Positions 10,816 to 20,180 of a stretch of 64,000 bases of DNA are shown here, in pieces. The stretch's first letter is position 1; each line of letters opens with the position of its first letter. Origin of the DNA: JBKBUF01 sp046290815 (GTDB lineage Bacteria; Bacteroidota; Bacteroidia; Cytophagales; Cytophagaceae); assembly GCA_046290815.1 (NCBI GenBank), contig JBKBUF010000001.1, positions 1 through 64,000 of the forward strand. The letters run 5' to 3'. Under the pieces are notes generated by a model that made no database searches, was not told the DNA's origin, and was given only the letters and a program-made list of their open reading frames with translations. The position numbers and the translations under genes are program-made.

Positions 10816-11848
10816 CTTTATCGATGATCCTGAAAATCCCCCTATGAATCTCTTCAGTGTGTTCCGGAGGAAAGTCATGTCCCATGCCTTCTATCCATAA
10901 TGTTTCGGCATTGGGGATTATTTCTGCAGTCTTTTTACCATGGATGATGTTAATTAAAGGATCTGTAGTTCCGTGTATCACCATGGTTGGTATTTTAAGA
11001 TTTTTTAAAGCATCTATCCTCGATCCTGACAAATGAATGGCTGTACCATGTTGTGCAAAGGCAAAATAATTCTGATCTTTTCTATGTCTGATATTGAACA
11101 AAGCATCTTCTGATAATGCTTTGACTCTTTCCAGACTTAAAGGTTTTCCATACAATACTTCTCTTGCAGCAATTTTTCTGCTTATTTTGTTCTTTTCATT
11201 ATCAGGAAATTTGTACCTGATGGTAGAAGCTGCCAGTCTGGCGACCATTATTCGAGGTATAGGAACCAGGGTTGTATCTTCTATGTAGGGAGAAGACATA
11301 ATTGAAGTAAGGCTAATGGTTCTGTCAGGATATCTGATCGCAAAAGTCTGAGCTATCATACCTCCCATAGATAAGCCAACGATATGAACCTTATCAATTC
11401 CAAGTGTATCAATGATTACCTTTGTATCTTCTGCCATATCTTCCATTGTGTAGGCATTGCTTTTACTCCAGTTGCTCATCCGGTCAGATAAGCCGGTAGC
11501 TCTATGATCATACCTGATCACATGATAACCTGAATCTACAAGTGGCTTGATGAAATACGGAGACCATTCCAATCCGTCTACCCCTATTCCCATTACAAGA
11601 AGTATCGTACCTTTTGATTTTCCAGCTGGATTTATGGATTCATACCAGATATTTACGCCATTAGATGATACGAATCCGGTATCACCTAAAATCAGATCGG
11701 GTAAAGGTTGAGATATTACCTTTTCTATAACCGGTTTTGCACCTTCAGGAAGGTCCGGGGCGAGAAAGAAGGCCACCAGGTATACCAGGGTAGCTAATGA
11801 AGCGAAAATGGCCAGGAGCCAAAAAATTATTTTTTTAATGATCCTCAT
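10802..11848 (-). CDS. Alpha/beta hydrolase, membrane-anchored
   Basis: A 348-residue alpha/beta-hydrolase fold protein. An N-terminal hydrophobic anchor (IIFWLLAIFASLATLVYLVAFF, residues ~7-28) suggests inner-membrane attachment with the enzyme outside the cytoplasm. The nucleophile elbow is GLSMGG with Ser160. The acid is probably the Asp in IHGTTDPL (~295) and the catalytic His lies in GMGHDFP (~325). The RYDHRATGLSD stretch is typical of esterase or epoxide-hydrolase-like members, but the substrate cannot be read. Its ATG overlaps the stop of the upstream pdeM gene by 4 bp, so it is translationally coupled to the DNA repair operon. Confidence 0.88.
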   Translation of the reverse strand: MRIIKKIIFWLLAIFASLATLVYLVAFFLAPDLPEGAKPVIEKVISQPLPDLILGDTGFVSSNGVNIWYESINPAGKSKGTILLVMGIGVDGLEWSPYFIKPLVDSGYHVIRYDHRATGLSDRMSNWSKSNAYTMEDMAEDTKVIIDTLGIDKVHIVGLSMGGMIAQTFAIRYPDRTISLTSIMSSPYIEDTTLVPIPRIMVARLAASTIRYKFPDNEKNKISRKIAAREVLYGKPLSLERVKALSEDALFNIRHRKDQNYFAFAQHGTAIHLSGSRIDALKNLKIPTMVIHGTTDPLINIIHGKKTAEIIPNAETLWIEGMGHDFPPEHTEEIHRGIFRIIDKASRQ

Positions 11849-12495
11849 TCTTTCTGGTTTATTTCTAACACCTCGGTCCCTGTAATAATAAATAATCTAT
11901 CGCCTTTTTGTTTTTTCATCATACACAATCCGGTAAGACTGCCGAAGGCAGGCAAAATAAGATTTTTTTCAGTTATGAAAAAACAAGGTAGCTTGAGACT
12001 ATGGCCGGGCCCGGTTTTTATATGTGTTCCCGGATGAATATGGCCGGCAATATTCATATAAGACCCTTTGATTTCCACAGGTTCATGTGTAAAAACAAAA
12101 GGTGCGATGCTTAACTTATCCATTACCGAAACTCCTGCCTTCTGATACTTTTCATCAGGAAGTATATCATGATTTCCGGAAACCAAAATTATTTCGGTAT
12201 TGCAGCTATTCACCAGCTTTTCAAAAAGTTTCCATTCACTATTTTCTTTGCTGTGAAAAAGATCTCCCAGAATAAGAAGTTTATCCGGACAAATACTATC
12301 CAGCAATTCTTTAAGCAAACCTATGTCTTTAAGCGCTGCATCAGACAATAAGTTGATACCTTCTTTCCTGAAATGTGCAGCTTTTCCTAAATGAACATCC
12401 GCAAGAATAAGTATATTCTGCTCTTCCCAGATAACAGCTTTACAGGGCAGTAGCAACAAATGCTGATCTTGAAATTTTACCTTTTTAGATTTCAA
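11845..12495 (-). CDS. pdeM: Ligase-associated DNA damage response endonuclease PdeM
   Basis: A 216-residue calcineurin-type metallophosphoesterase with the full set of metal motifs: LADVHLGK (~32-39), LGDLFHS (~76), SGNHD (~105) and AGHIHPG (~150). Members of this family act as manganese-dependent phosphodiesterases/nucleases and are encoded with a dedicated ATP-dependent ligase, Lhr-core helicase and beta-lactamase-fold exonuclease. All three are present immediately upstream here. It starts 1 bp after the helicase stop, so it is certainly in the same operon. Confidence 0.92.
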   Translation of the reverse strand: MKSKKVKFQDQHLLLLPCKAVIWEEQNILILADVHLGKAAHFRKEGINLLSDAALKDIGLLKELLDSICPDKLLILGDLFHSKENSEWKLFEKLVNSCNTEIILVSGNHDILPDEKYQKAGVSVMDKLSIAPFVFTHEPVEIKGSYMNIAGHIHPGTHIKTGPGHSLKLPCFFITEKNLILPAFGSLTGLCMMKKQKGDRLFIITGTEVLEINQKE

Positions 12496-12496
12496 A

Positions 12497-14932
12497 TTAT
12501 GCTTCCAGTTTTAGTTGTGCTTTCAGTTTTTTTATTCTTGTCTCAAGATCTTCATTGGAATACTTTTCTCTGAATCGTTCAGCCATAATAGGAAAACAAA
12601 GAGGAGAAAACTTCTCAGTATTGTTTATAATTATTTTTTGGGAGTTAATCCTTTTAAAGGTTTTAATAAGCCTTGCGATCGACAATTGAAAATCCGCTAC
12701 TTCATCATAAGCCTGCCTTAACAACAAATTACCGGGCTCATACTCTGAAAATACTCTGAAAAACAAATGACTTGAAGCCTGCAGGTGTCGCGACTTGATC
12801 ATTTTGCCCGGATAACCCTGAAATACCAAACCTGCAATAGAAGCAATGTCTCTGAATTTTCTTACTGCCATTTCTGTAGCATTGATGCAATTCATGGCTT
12901 CTGATCCAAGGTTTTCCATATCAAATAATCGTGATCCCACTTCTGATTCTATATCAATTTCGGTATCCGACAACAACTCAAATCCATAATCATTCATGGC
13001 TATGGAAAAAGAAACAGGCTGATGTTTTCCAATCCTGGATGACAAAACTGCAGCCATACCTTCATGTACCATTCTGCCTTCAAAAGGAAAGAAGAACAAA
13101 TGAAATCCTTCTTTGGATTCTGTTTTTTCAATAAGAAATTCATTAGCGGCAGGTAATGAAGATACAGCGTGCTGCAATTCCAGCAATGGTTTTATGGCCA
13201 TCATCTCTTTCTCATGAATGTCACCATCAAGAAACTCCTGTAACTTGGCTCTTATCATATCTGACAGCTGGGATGATAAAGGCATTCTTCCACCCTGCCA
13301 GCTTGGGATTCTGCCCTTTCCGGATTTGCTGTTTCGTACATAAACATCCATATCCTTTACTTTTACCATTTCCAGATTTTTTCCTACAAACCAGAAAGTA
13401 TCTCCCGGACTGAGTGAAGAAATAAACCATTCTTCAATTGCTCCCAGTCTTTTACCTGACAACATTTTCACTTGCATCATGGTATCGCTAACTATGGTAC
13501 CAATGGACAATCTATGCCTCATAGCAATCCGGCGATTTTCAACTTTATAGATGCCATTATCAACCACAACTTTGTGAAACTCATCGTAGCTGTTAAGGCT
13601 TTCTCCACCACGTGTGATGAAAGTAAGTACCCAATTCCATTCGTCCATTGTAATGGATGAGAAACAATGGGTGGATTTTATTTCATCAAAAATCTCTGCA
13701 GGGCGAAAGCCGTCCGATACTGCAAGCGTTACCAGATACTGGATCAGTACATCAAAAGATCTGACATATGGAATTCGGGGTTCTATGGCCATCTCTTTTA
13801 CTGCCTGTCTTAATGCGGCACCTTCCAGAATTTCTAAAGAATTGGTAGGTATAAAAAATATCTTACTGGTAGCCCCCGGATGATGACCTGAACGACCCGC
13901 TCTTTGTACAAATCTTGCAATGCCTTTTGCGCTACCAATTTGAATTACTGCATCTACTGGCCTGAAATCTACACCAAGATCAAGACTACTGGTACAGATA
14001 ACAGCCTTCAGTTTTTCCGTATGCAATGCATCTTCCACCCAATTCCGGATGTTTTGACTTACCGAACCATGATGCATGGCAATGGCACCGGAAAGAGAAG
14101 GATCTTCTGTTATAATCCTCTGATACCATATCTCTGCCTGTGATCTGGTATTGGTAAATATCAGTGTGGAGTTGTTTTTGTAAATAACATCAAGCACATA
14201 AGGTAGCATCTTAATTCCTAAATGTCCTGCCCAGGGATATTTATCAATCTCCTCCGGAATTAGGGTTTCTACCTCAATCTTTTTTTCGAGCTTAGCCTTT
14301 ATGGTTTTACTTCTCTTATCCGAACTACCCAGGAGTATCTGTCTTGCCTCGGTCAGATTTCCTATAGTGGCAGAAATACCCCAGACACAAACATCCGGAT
14401 TCAATGATTTTAGTCTTGATAGTGCTAATTCAGTAAGCACTCCTCTTTTGCTTCCCATCAATTCATGCCATTCATCAGCAACAAAGTATCTTAGATTTTT
14501 AAATACTTTGTCATAACCCTTTTGAGAAAACATGATGTGGAGGCTTTCCGGTGTTGTTATCAATACATCAGGAACGGCCTTCTTCTGCTTTTCTCTTTCT
14601 TTTGCAGTGGTATCTCCGGTTCTGAACCCAATGGTAATATCTGCATTGATATCATTGCAAACAGTTCCCAGCGCCTTATGAATTTCTCTGGCTAAAGCAC
14701 GCAGTGGCGTAATCCATATCAGCTTTAATCCCTTAGAAGGATTGTTGATCATTTCTTCAAGCATACCAAACCACATGGCAAAAGTCTTTCCTGCTCCTGT
14801 TGGGGCATTGAGCAATCCTGAATATCCGGATTGGACCGCCTTCCAGGTCTCTACCTGAAACGGAAATGGTTGCAGTCCTTTTTCGGAAAACCAGTCTTCT
14901 GCCTTAAATGCTTTTTGCTTCTGCTTTTTCAA
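12497..14932 (-). CDS. Ligase-associated DEXH-box DNA helicase (Lhr-core)
   Basis: An 811-residue superfamily 2 helicase of the Lhr-core type. Visible motifs: Walker A APTGAGKT (~40-47), TPLRALA motif Ia, TPESLH motif Ib, DEWHELMG motif II, SATIGN motif III, and QRAGRSGHHPG motif VI. These are followed by the winged-helix and C-terminal domain expected for Lhr-core. The length matches the short bacterial form, not full Lhr (~1500 residues). Family members translocate 3'-5' on single-stranded DNA and unwind duplexes. The start overlaps the 3' end of the ligase gene by 29 bp. Confidence 0.94.
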   Translation of the reverse strand: MKKQKQKAFKAEDWFSEKGLQPFPFQVETWKAVQSGYSGLLNAPTGAGKTFAMWFGMLEEMINNPSKGLKLIWITPLRALAREIHKALGTVCNDINADITIGFRTGDTTAKEREKQKKAVPDVLITTPESLHIMFSQKGYDKVFKNLRYFVADEWHELMGSKRGVLTELALSRLKSLNPDVCVWGISATIGNLTEARQILLGSSDKRSKTIKAKLEKKIEVETLIPEEIDKYPWAGHLGIKMLPYVLDVIYKNNSTLIFTNTRSQAEIWYQRIITEDPSLSGAIAMHHGSVSQNIRNWVEDALHTEKLKAVICTSSLDLGVDFRPVDAVIQIGSAKGIARFVQRAGRSGHHPGATSKIFFIPTNSLEILEGAALRQAVKEMAIEPRIPYVRSFDVLIQYLVTLAVSDGFRPAEIFDEIKSTHCFSSITMDEWNWVLTFITRGGESLNSYDEFHKVVVDNGIYKVENRRIAMRHRLSIGTIVSDTMMQVKMLSGKRLGAIEEWFISSLSPGDTFWFVGKNLEMVKVKDMDVYVRNSKSGKGRIPSWQGGRMPLSSQLSDMIRAKLQEFLDGDIHEKEMMAIKPLLELQHAVSSLPAANEFLIEKTESKEGFHLFFFPFEGRMVHEGMAAVLSSRIGKHQPVSFSIAMNDYGFELLSDTEIDIESEVGSRLFDMENLGSEAMNCINATEMAVRKFRDIASIAGLVFQGYPGKMIKSRHLQASSHLFFRVFSEYEPGNLLLRQAYDEVADFQLSIARLIKTFKRINSQKIIINNTEKFSPLCFPIMAERFREKYSNEDLETRIKKLKAQLKLEA

Positions 14933-16520
14933 AACTGTATAAACTCTGGTATAAATTCATTAAATCTTCATAGCTATTTGCCTGATCTATGGACTTATCA
15001 TGTCTGATCCTGTAAATCCTTGGAAACCTGACCGCAACCCCTGACTTATGTCTTGACGAAGGATTAATGGCTTCAAATGCCAGTTCAAATACAAAATGGG
15101 GTTTCAGTCGTCGTACCGGACCGAATTTTTCTATGGTATTTCTCTTTATCCAGGAATCTATTTCCAATATTTCTTTATCGGACAAGCCAGAATATGCTTT
15201 TGCAAACGGTACAAGTTCACCGTTTTTCCATATAGCAAAGGTATAATCTGTATATAATGTAGCCCTACGTCCGCTCCCTCTTTGCGCATAAATCAATACT
15301 GCATCAACAGTCATAGGATCAACCTTCCATTTCCACCATTTCCCCTTCTTCCTGCCTGTTTCATACTCAGCTGACTTTAATTTTAACATCAAACCTTCAC
15401 ATCCCAAAGCTCTTGCCTCTTCTCTTTGGATGGCCGCATCTTCCCATGTATTACAGTTTAGTTCCGGTGAAAGAATTATGGCTTTATTTTCTTCAGTTAA
15501 AATGTCCTTTAACATTTTTCTCCTTTCTGATAAAGGAAGATTTCTTATATCTTTTCCTTCAAACTCCAGAAGATCATAAGCAATCATTACCACAGGTGCT
15601 TCTTCCAGATTTTTTTTGCTTATGTTTTTCCTTCCGATCCTTGTCTGAAGAAAATTAAATAGCAAAGGCTTGCCGTCTTTATATGGTAATATTTCACCGT
15701 CAATAACAGTACCATCAGGTATGAACTGAGGCAGCTTATTAAATTCCGGAAATTTAACCGACAATAACCCTTCTCCTCTTGACCAGATGTACATATTTTT
15801 ATTTCTTATGATAATTTGTCCTCTGATACCGTCATATTTTCTTTCTATCAGCCAATCATTAATATCTCCTAAGTCTGATGGATTCATATCTAGTTGGTAC
15901 GCCAGATAAAAGGGATAAGGTTTGGATTCAACCTCTGTAATATTTTCAGACTCGATTAATTCCTCCCATTTAGTTAAATCCGGTTCCCAGTTACCGGAAA
16001 GACGATGAGCAATCTGGCTTGCAGGTTTATCTGTATATTTGGAAAGTGCATTAATCACCAGTTTTTGCGATACACCTACACGGAAGCTACCTGCAATTAA
16101 CTTGTTAAACAGGTAACGTTCCATGCCGCCTAATTTTTGCCACATATCCAGTACAGCAGACCTTTTGGTTGCTTCATCTTCAGCTGAGATATTTTTCAGC
16201 AAACTCATGACATCGGTCAACGTTCCTTCATAATCCATCGACGGTTTTGGAAGCATGAGATTGATTGCTTCTGCAAGATCACCTGTTACATGATATGATT
16301 CTTCAAACAACCATAATGGCAGTCCAGCTACTTCAGATGCCCACATTCGCAGGTAATTTGTATTAACAGGGCGTTTAGGTCGTTTTCCTGTTAACATGGC
16401 TATTGCCCATAAGGCATCAGTTTTTTCGGCGGAGGAAAAATAATCTACCAAAGCCTGCACCTTTTTTTTGGTACTTGAAGTTTTATCCAGCTTATTGAAT
16501 AATTCGGCAAATAACTTCAC
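14904..16520 (-). CDS. ATP-dependent DNA ligase
   Basis: A 538-residue ATP-dependent DNA ligase: N-terminal DNA-binding domain (~1-200), adenylation domain with active-site lysine in ERKYDGIRGQ (Lys228), then motifs DGEI (~275), EGLMLK (~395) and WWKWK (~412), and an OB-fold to the C terminus. It would seal nicks in a repair pathway separate from the NAD-dependent LigA. It is the second gene of the four-gene cluster and overlaps the exonuclease gene by 4 bp upstream and the helicase by 29 bp downstream. Confidence 0.95.
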   Translation of the reverse strand: MKLFAELFNKLDKTSSTKKKVQALVDYFSSAEKTDALWAIAMLTGKRPKRPVNTNYLRMWASEVAGLPLWLFEESYHVTGDLAEAINLMLPKPSMDYEGTLTDVMSLLKNISAEDEATKRSAVLDMWQKLGGMERYLFNKLIAGSFRVGVSQKLVINALSKYTDKPASQIAHRLSGNWEPDLTKWEELIESENITEVESKPYPFYLAYQLDMNPSDLGDINDWLIERKYDGIRGQIIIRNKNMYIWSRGEGLLSVKFPEFNKLPQFIPDGTVIDGEILPYKDGKPLLFNFLQTRIGRKNISKKNLEEAPVVMIAYDLLEFEGKDIRNLPLSERRKMLKDILTEENKAIILSPELNCNTWEDAAIQREEARALGCEGLMLKLKSAEYETGRKKGKWWKWKVDPMTVDAVLIYAQRGSGRRATLYTDYTFAIWKNGELVPFAKAYSGLSDKEILEIDSWIKRNTIEKFGPVRRLKPHFVFELAFEAINPSSRHKSGVAVRFPRIYRIRHDKSIDQANSYEDLMNLYQSLYSFEKAEAKSI

Positions 16521-17545
16521 AACACACCTCCGGCATTTTCAAAAATCATTTCTTCTGCACTTGGCTTTTCTATAGATTCTCCTTCATATAATGTGTCAAC
16601 CTCCAATGCATTCAGGGAATATTTTTCTCTGAGCCATTGAGAAAACTGAGATTTATAACCATGGGTAACATATACATTCTCTGCGCCTGTTTCTTTCACT
16701 GTTTGATTTAGTGAAATCCAATCTGCATGATCGGATAAAGCAAAGCCTTTATCTACTCCTTTCCTTCTCCTCGTCCCACGTAACTGCATCCATCCGCTGC
16801 AAATAGCAACTGAATATGGTTCAAACTTTCTAAGCCATGGAGAACCGATAGCAGATGGAGGAGCAATGACCACACTCCCTTTGTGAGGGAAGATTTTACC
16901 CTGTTCTACTTTTTCGCTTTCCGGTAGACTGAGGCCGGCACTTCGAAGGATCTGATTGATGTTATAAACGGCACCATGAGAATATACCCTGTTTTCTGCA
17001 GCAAGATGATATAATATCTGTTGAGACTTTCCTAATGGATAAGCAAGTAATACACTTGTAATACCTAGTTCTGTGTTAGTTTTACACCATAGGTTTATCT
17101 CCTGATACACCTCAACGGGCTTTCTGAAGTTATAAATAGGCAAACCGAATGTAGATTCGGTGATAAAATGATGGCAGGGAATTATTTCGAAGGGCGTGGA
17201 AAGCCCGTCATTATAAATTTTATAATCACCGGAAACCACCCATACCTCACCCCTGTATTCCAAACGAACCTGCGATGAACCTGGAATATGACCTGCCGGA
17301 TGTAAGCTAATCTTAACCCCATTGATAAATACCGGAGAATTGTATTCTACAGTTTCTAAAGAAATTTCACCTAGTCTGTATGTTAAAACAGGTGCGGATA
17401 ACGGATGGCATAGATAATTTCCGGAGCCGGGATAAGCATGATCGGAATGAGCATGTGTGATAATAGCCTTGGTTACGGGTTTCCAAGGGTCTATATAAAC
17501 ACCAGCCGGTTTACAGTTTATTCCGTTTTGGTCAAATACAAGCAT
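16517..17545 (-). CDS. Ligase-associated DNA exonuclease (metallo-beta-lactamase fold)
   Basis: A 342-residue MBL-fold nuclease related to mRNA 3'-end processing factors and SNM1-like DNA exonucleases. The metal motif THAHSDHAY (His31, His33, Asp35, His36) is followed by GHIPGSSQ, SGDYK, and a late SDHADW/THGYKSQF segment. No signal peptide is present, so it acts in the cytoplasm on DNA. It is the first gene of the ligase-helicase-PdeM operon and starts at an ATG 62 bp from the stop of a small exported protein gene that also reads leftward. Confidence 0.92.
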   Translation of the reverse strand: MLVFDQNGINCKPAGVYIDPWKPVTKAIITHAHSDHAYPGSGNYLCHPLSAPVLTYRLGEISLETVEYNSPVFINGVKISLHPAGHIPGSSQVRLEYRGEVWVVSGDYKIYNDGLSTPFEIIPCHHFITESTFGLPIYNFRKPVEVYQEINLWCKTNTELGITSVLLAYPLGKSQQILYHLAAENRVYSHGAVYNINQILRSAGLSLPESEKVEQGKIFPHKGSVVIAPPSAIGSPWLRKFEPYSVAICSGWMQLRGTRRRKGVDKGFALSDHADWISLNQTVKETGAENVYVTHGYKSQFSQWLREKYSLNALEVDTLYEGESIEKPSAEEMIFENAGGVL

Positions 17546-17607
17546 CTATGGTTCATTTATAGCGAATCGCTAAAAATTAACAAATAGCAGCAATAAAAAG
17601 TGTTATT

Positions 17608-17991
17608 TTAGTTACCGTACCTCTCAAAATAACTGGTCACCTCTCTCCTGCATGGATCAATCACCACATACTGGAACTCCTGTTTTGGTCTGGTTTTTAA
17701 ATTAAAGCGGATGACAATATCCGGAGGAAATTTATAATCCTGGTGCGGAACTATTTCGGGATTTTCAATACAGATAAAATCAAATAAAAAATTCATTATG
17801 TGATCAATGGATTCCTCGTCATAAAGAACAAGGTTGCTTGAATTACAAGCCAGCCTGGTTTTATCAAGCTCCCGCTGAATTTCCCTCGCAAATTCCTGCT
17901 TTTTAAGGTCTCTGGCGCATTGTTGGTCAATGTTGTTTTGGCCATTGGATATAACCGGAAGAAAAAGCAGGGCAAATAGAAAAAATCTCAT
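17608..17991 (-). CDS. Small exported protein of unknown function
   Basis: A 127-residue protein with a clear signal peptide (FFLFALLFLPVISNGQ, residues ~2-18), so it is periplasmic or secreted. The mature part has four Cys residues (CARDLKK, LACNSS, FICIEN, DPCRRE) that could pair. It contains a hydrophobic central segment and ends ERYGN. I do not recognise a family. It lies upstream of the DNA repair operon in the same direction and diverges from the 18132 gene. Confidence 0.65.
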   Translation of the reverse strand: MRFFLFALLFLPVISNGQNNIDQQCARDLKKQEFAREIQRELDKTRLACNSSNLVLYDEESIDHIMNFLFDFICIENPEIVPHQDYKFPPDIVIRFNLKTRPKQEFQYVVIDPCRREVTSYFERYGN

Positions 17992-18131
17992 AATAGCTCT
18001 ATTCAGGAACTATAAATTAAACGAAAAATATATGGTTTTGCAGCTTATTGAGGATTAATTTTTTTTAAATATTCCTGTTTTTTGAATGGAATGAGTAATT
18101 TTGAATAATAATTGAAAACAAATTTTTGATC

Positions 18132-18770
18132 ATGAAAAAAGCTTTAATCTTATTACTGACGGCATTAGTTACCGTGGGGGCATTTGCGCAAAAAAGCAAA
18201 TCAGATATTCTGAATGTAAACAATGAAATTACCTGGTTGGGTATCGATTTTACCCAATTAAGGTTTATCGGGAATGCGTCGCAGTTTAAAGATGCAGGTG
18301 ACATCACCACCAGTACTTTAAAAAACAGGTATTTCCCTGGTTGGAATCAGCTTTTTGTTAACGAGCAGAACAAATTTAATGTAGCAGGTGCCACCAACAG
18401 GACTGATGTAAGATATGCTATGGAAGTTACTGAATCAGCTAACAATGAAATCAAAGGCGATTTATTCTCCTCCAATCCCAATGATTTTACAAGGCTGAAT
18501 AAAGAATTCATAGAGCAGATGATTAAAAATTACGATTTCAAAGGAAATAAAGGCATAGGACTGATGTTTGTTGCTGAAACAATGAGCAAAGGCAGAGAGC
18601 AGGCGGCTATATGGGTTGTGTTTATTGATATGGACACTAAAAAAGTTATTCTTGCAGAAAGAACCATCTCTCAGGCAAGAGGAATCGGCTTCAAAAATTA
18701 TTGGGCAAATACTTTTTATGAAAGCCTGAAAACCACCAGAAGCAGTCTGAAAAGATGGTGTAAAAATTAA
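18132..18770 (+). CDS. Exported protein of unknown function
   Basis: A 212-residue protein starting at the ATG of MKKALILLLTALVTVGAFAQ, a textbook signal peptide. A TTG two codons upstream is a less likely start. The mature domain (e.g. LNVNNEITWLGIDFTQLRF, MFVAETMSKGREQAAIWVVF) is of a type I associate with uncharacterised Bacteroidota periplasmic proteins. No catalytic residues can be named. It is followed 20 bp later by a membrane protein gene and may belong to the same transcript. Confidence 0.75.
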   Translation: MKKALILLLTALVTVGAFAQKSKSDILNVNNEITWLGIDFTQLRFIGNASQFKDAGDITTSTLKNRYFPGWNQLFVNEQNKFNVAGATNRTDVRYAMEVTESANNEIKGDLFSSNPNDFTRLNKEFIEQMIKNYDFKGNKGIGLMFVAETMSKGREQAAIWVVFIDMDTKKVILAERTISQARGIGFKNYWANTFYESLKTTRSSLKRWCKN

Positions 18771-18790
18771 TCTCCAAATCCGAAAATCGT

Positions 18791-19195
18791 ATGCTTGATC
18801 TAATACCAGACAGCCTTCTGATCAATGAATACTCATTTACTTTCCTTGTCACATTTTTGAGTGTGTCCATTAAAGGTCTTTCTAATAAATCAGAATCTGT
18901 TCTGAATGTCTTTAAAGATGAAGCATATGATTTTGGTCCTGAATTAGTATTTATTGCGATTTCCTTTGCAGTTAGCAGATATGCTCAGCTGTACGAATCA
19001 GGAGCCGATATTACTCAGCTGACTATTTTGAAAACAGTGATAGTCCACATGCTGATCCTCGTTTTTTTGATTGTTTTTCTTAGGAGGTTGTCTTACACCA
19101 AAGAGGGTAAACCTGGGCTGGTAAAAGGTTTAATCATTCCTCTTTTCATGGGCTTTGTCTCATTATTTGTGGTTTTAACTTATACCTCCTTCTGA
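18791..19195 (+). CDS. Small integral membrane protein
   Basis: A 134-residue protein with about three to four hydrophobic segments (YSFTFLVTFLSVSI, LVFIAISFAVS, TVIVHMLILVFLIVFL, LIIPLFMGFVSLFVVLTY) and short charged loops. No family is recognised. Its stop is 2 bp before the ATG of the PDZ-domain gene. The pair is almost certainly co-expressed and may form a membrane complex. Confidence 0.7.
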   Translation: MLDLIPDSLLINEYSFTFLVTFLSVSIKGLSNKSESVLNVFKDEAYDFGPELVFIAISFAVSRYAQLYESGADITQLTILKTVIVHMLILVFLIVFLRRLSYTKEGKPGLVKGLIIPLFMGFVSLFVVLTYTSF

Positions 19196-19197
19196 TT

Positions 19198-20169
19198 ATG
19201 AACAAACTAAACCGGGAGAACCTGCTTTATATTGCTCTGGCTGCCGTTGGTATACTGCTATTAATTTTGCCTTTAGTGCTGTTTGACAACGGAGACAAGA
19301 CCACTGCTTCAGGACTCATTACAAGATTTTCTTTTCACATTATTAGTTTTGCCGCGGCCTTGGTGGCAGGCAGTTTATTTAGCTCCGCAGTGACCCAATC
19401 TGCTGCAGCAGGTGTCGGTGTAAAAATTGGTTCAGTTGCAGTGGTTGCAGCTGGTGCAGGAGTTTTGACAGTAACAGCAATTACCAACAGCCCCAAAGAA
19501 CAAATTAGCAGTATCAGTTTGAATAAAGCTGAAATAACGGTATCAAATGATAGTCTCAATATCCAAAAGGAAGAACTGGCTGATATAAAAAATACAGATC
19601 TTTCAACAGAATCATTTAATGAACCAAGATCAGAATCCCTCCCTGCAACGGAAGAAGCCCAAAAAATCAATTATAAATCTGAAAGTCAGGCCGAAATAAA
19701 AAAGATCAGTAAGACAAGTACAGAAAAGGTTGCCACTTCTGAAATGGTAGCGAAACCGGAAAGGAACCAAATCGCTACGGATGCAGGAAAAGAAAGTGTC
19801 AATGCAGAAACAGAGAAAAAGGAAAAAGGCAATATTGGTATAGCAGTAAATATTGATCCTAAGAAAAAGCTTCCGTTTATTACCAGAGTTTTTAGAAACA
19901 GAAAAGCAGAGAAAGCCGGACTTAAGCAGGGGCAATATATAACAGCCATAGACGGAATAAGTACCGAAGGCAAAACGGTACAGCAGATAAACTCCATGCT
20001 GGATGGACTTGCCGGCACATTGGTAAAAATTACTCTTTCTGATGGCCGGATAATTGAAGTGGAAAGGGAATCTGTTCATCTCAAAGCTCCGGTTCATACC
20101 GAAATGGAAGATGCCCCGGGAAGAAAAGGAGATCAGGTAGAAGAAGAGCTTTTAAAATACGGCAACTGA
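19198..20169 (+). CDS. Membrane protein with C-terminal PDZ domain
   Basis: A 323-residue protein with two N-terminal transmembrane segments (~8-28 and ~40-100, the latter Ala/Gly-rich) and a long charged Lys/Glu/Ser-rich linker (~105-215). A C-terminal PDZ domain follows (~216-290: GIAVNIDPKKKLPFITRVF, AEKAGLKQGQYITAIDG, VQQINSMLDG). There is no protease domain, so it is probably a PDZ adaptor or scaffold on the periplasmic side. It lies 2 bp after the small membrane protein gene, and the two were likely inherited as a unit. Substrates are unknown. Confidence 0.75.
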   Translation: MNKLNRENLLYIALAAVGILLLILPLVLFDNGDKTTASGLITRFSFHIISFAAALVAGSLFSSAVTQSAAAGVGVKIGSVAVVAAGAGVLTVTAITNSPKEQISSISLNKAEITVSNDSLNIQKEELADIKNTDLSTESFNEPRSESLPATEEAQKINYKSESQAEIKKISKTSTEKVATSEMVAKPERNQIATDAGKESVNAETEKKEKGNIGIAVNIDPKKKLPFITRVFRNRKAEKAGLKQGQYITAIDGISTEGKTVQQINSMLDGLAGTLVKITLSDGRIIEVERESVHLKAPVHTEMEDAPGRKGDQVEEELLKYGN

Positions 20170-20180
20170 TTTCTTCTGTA

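Noticed and set aside
18126..18131. TTG start for the 18132 exported protein
   Set aside because: ATG at 18132 begins a clean signal peptide, so the two extra codons are not needed.
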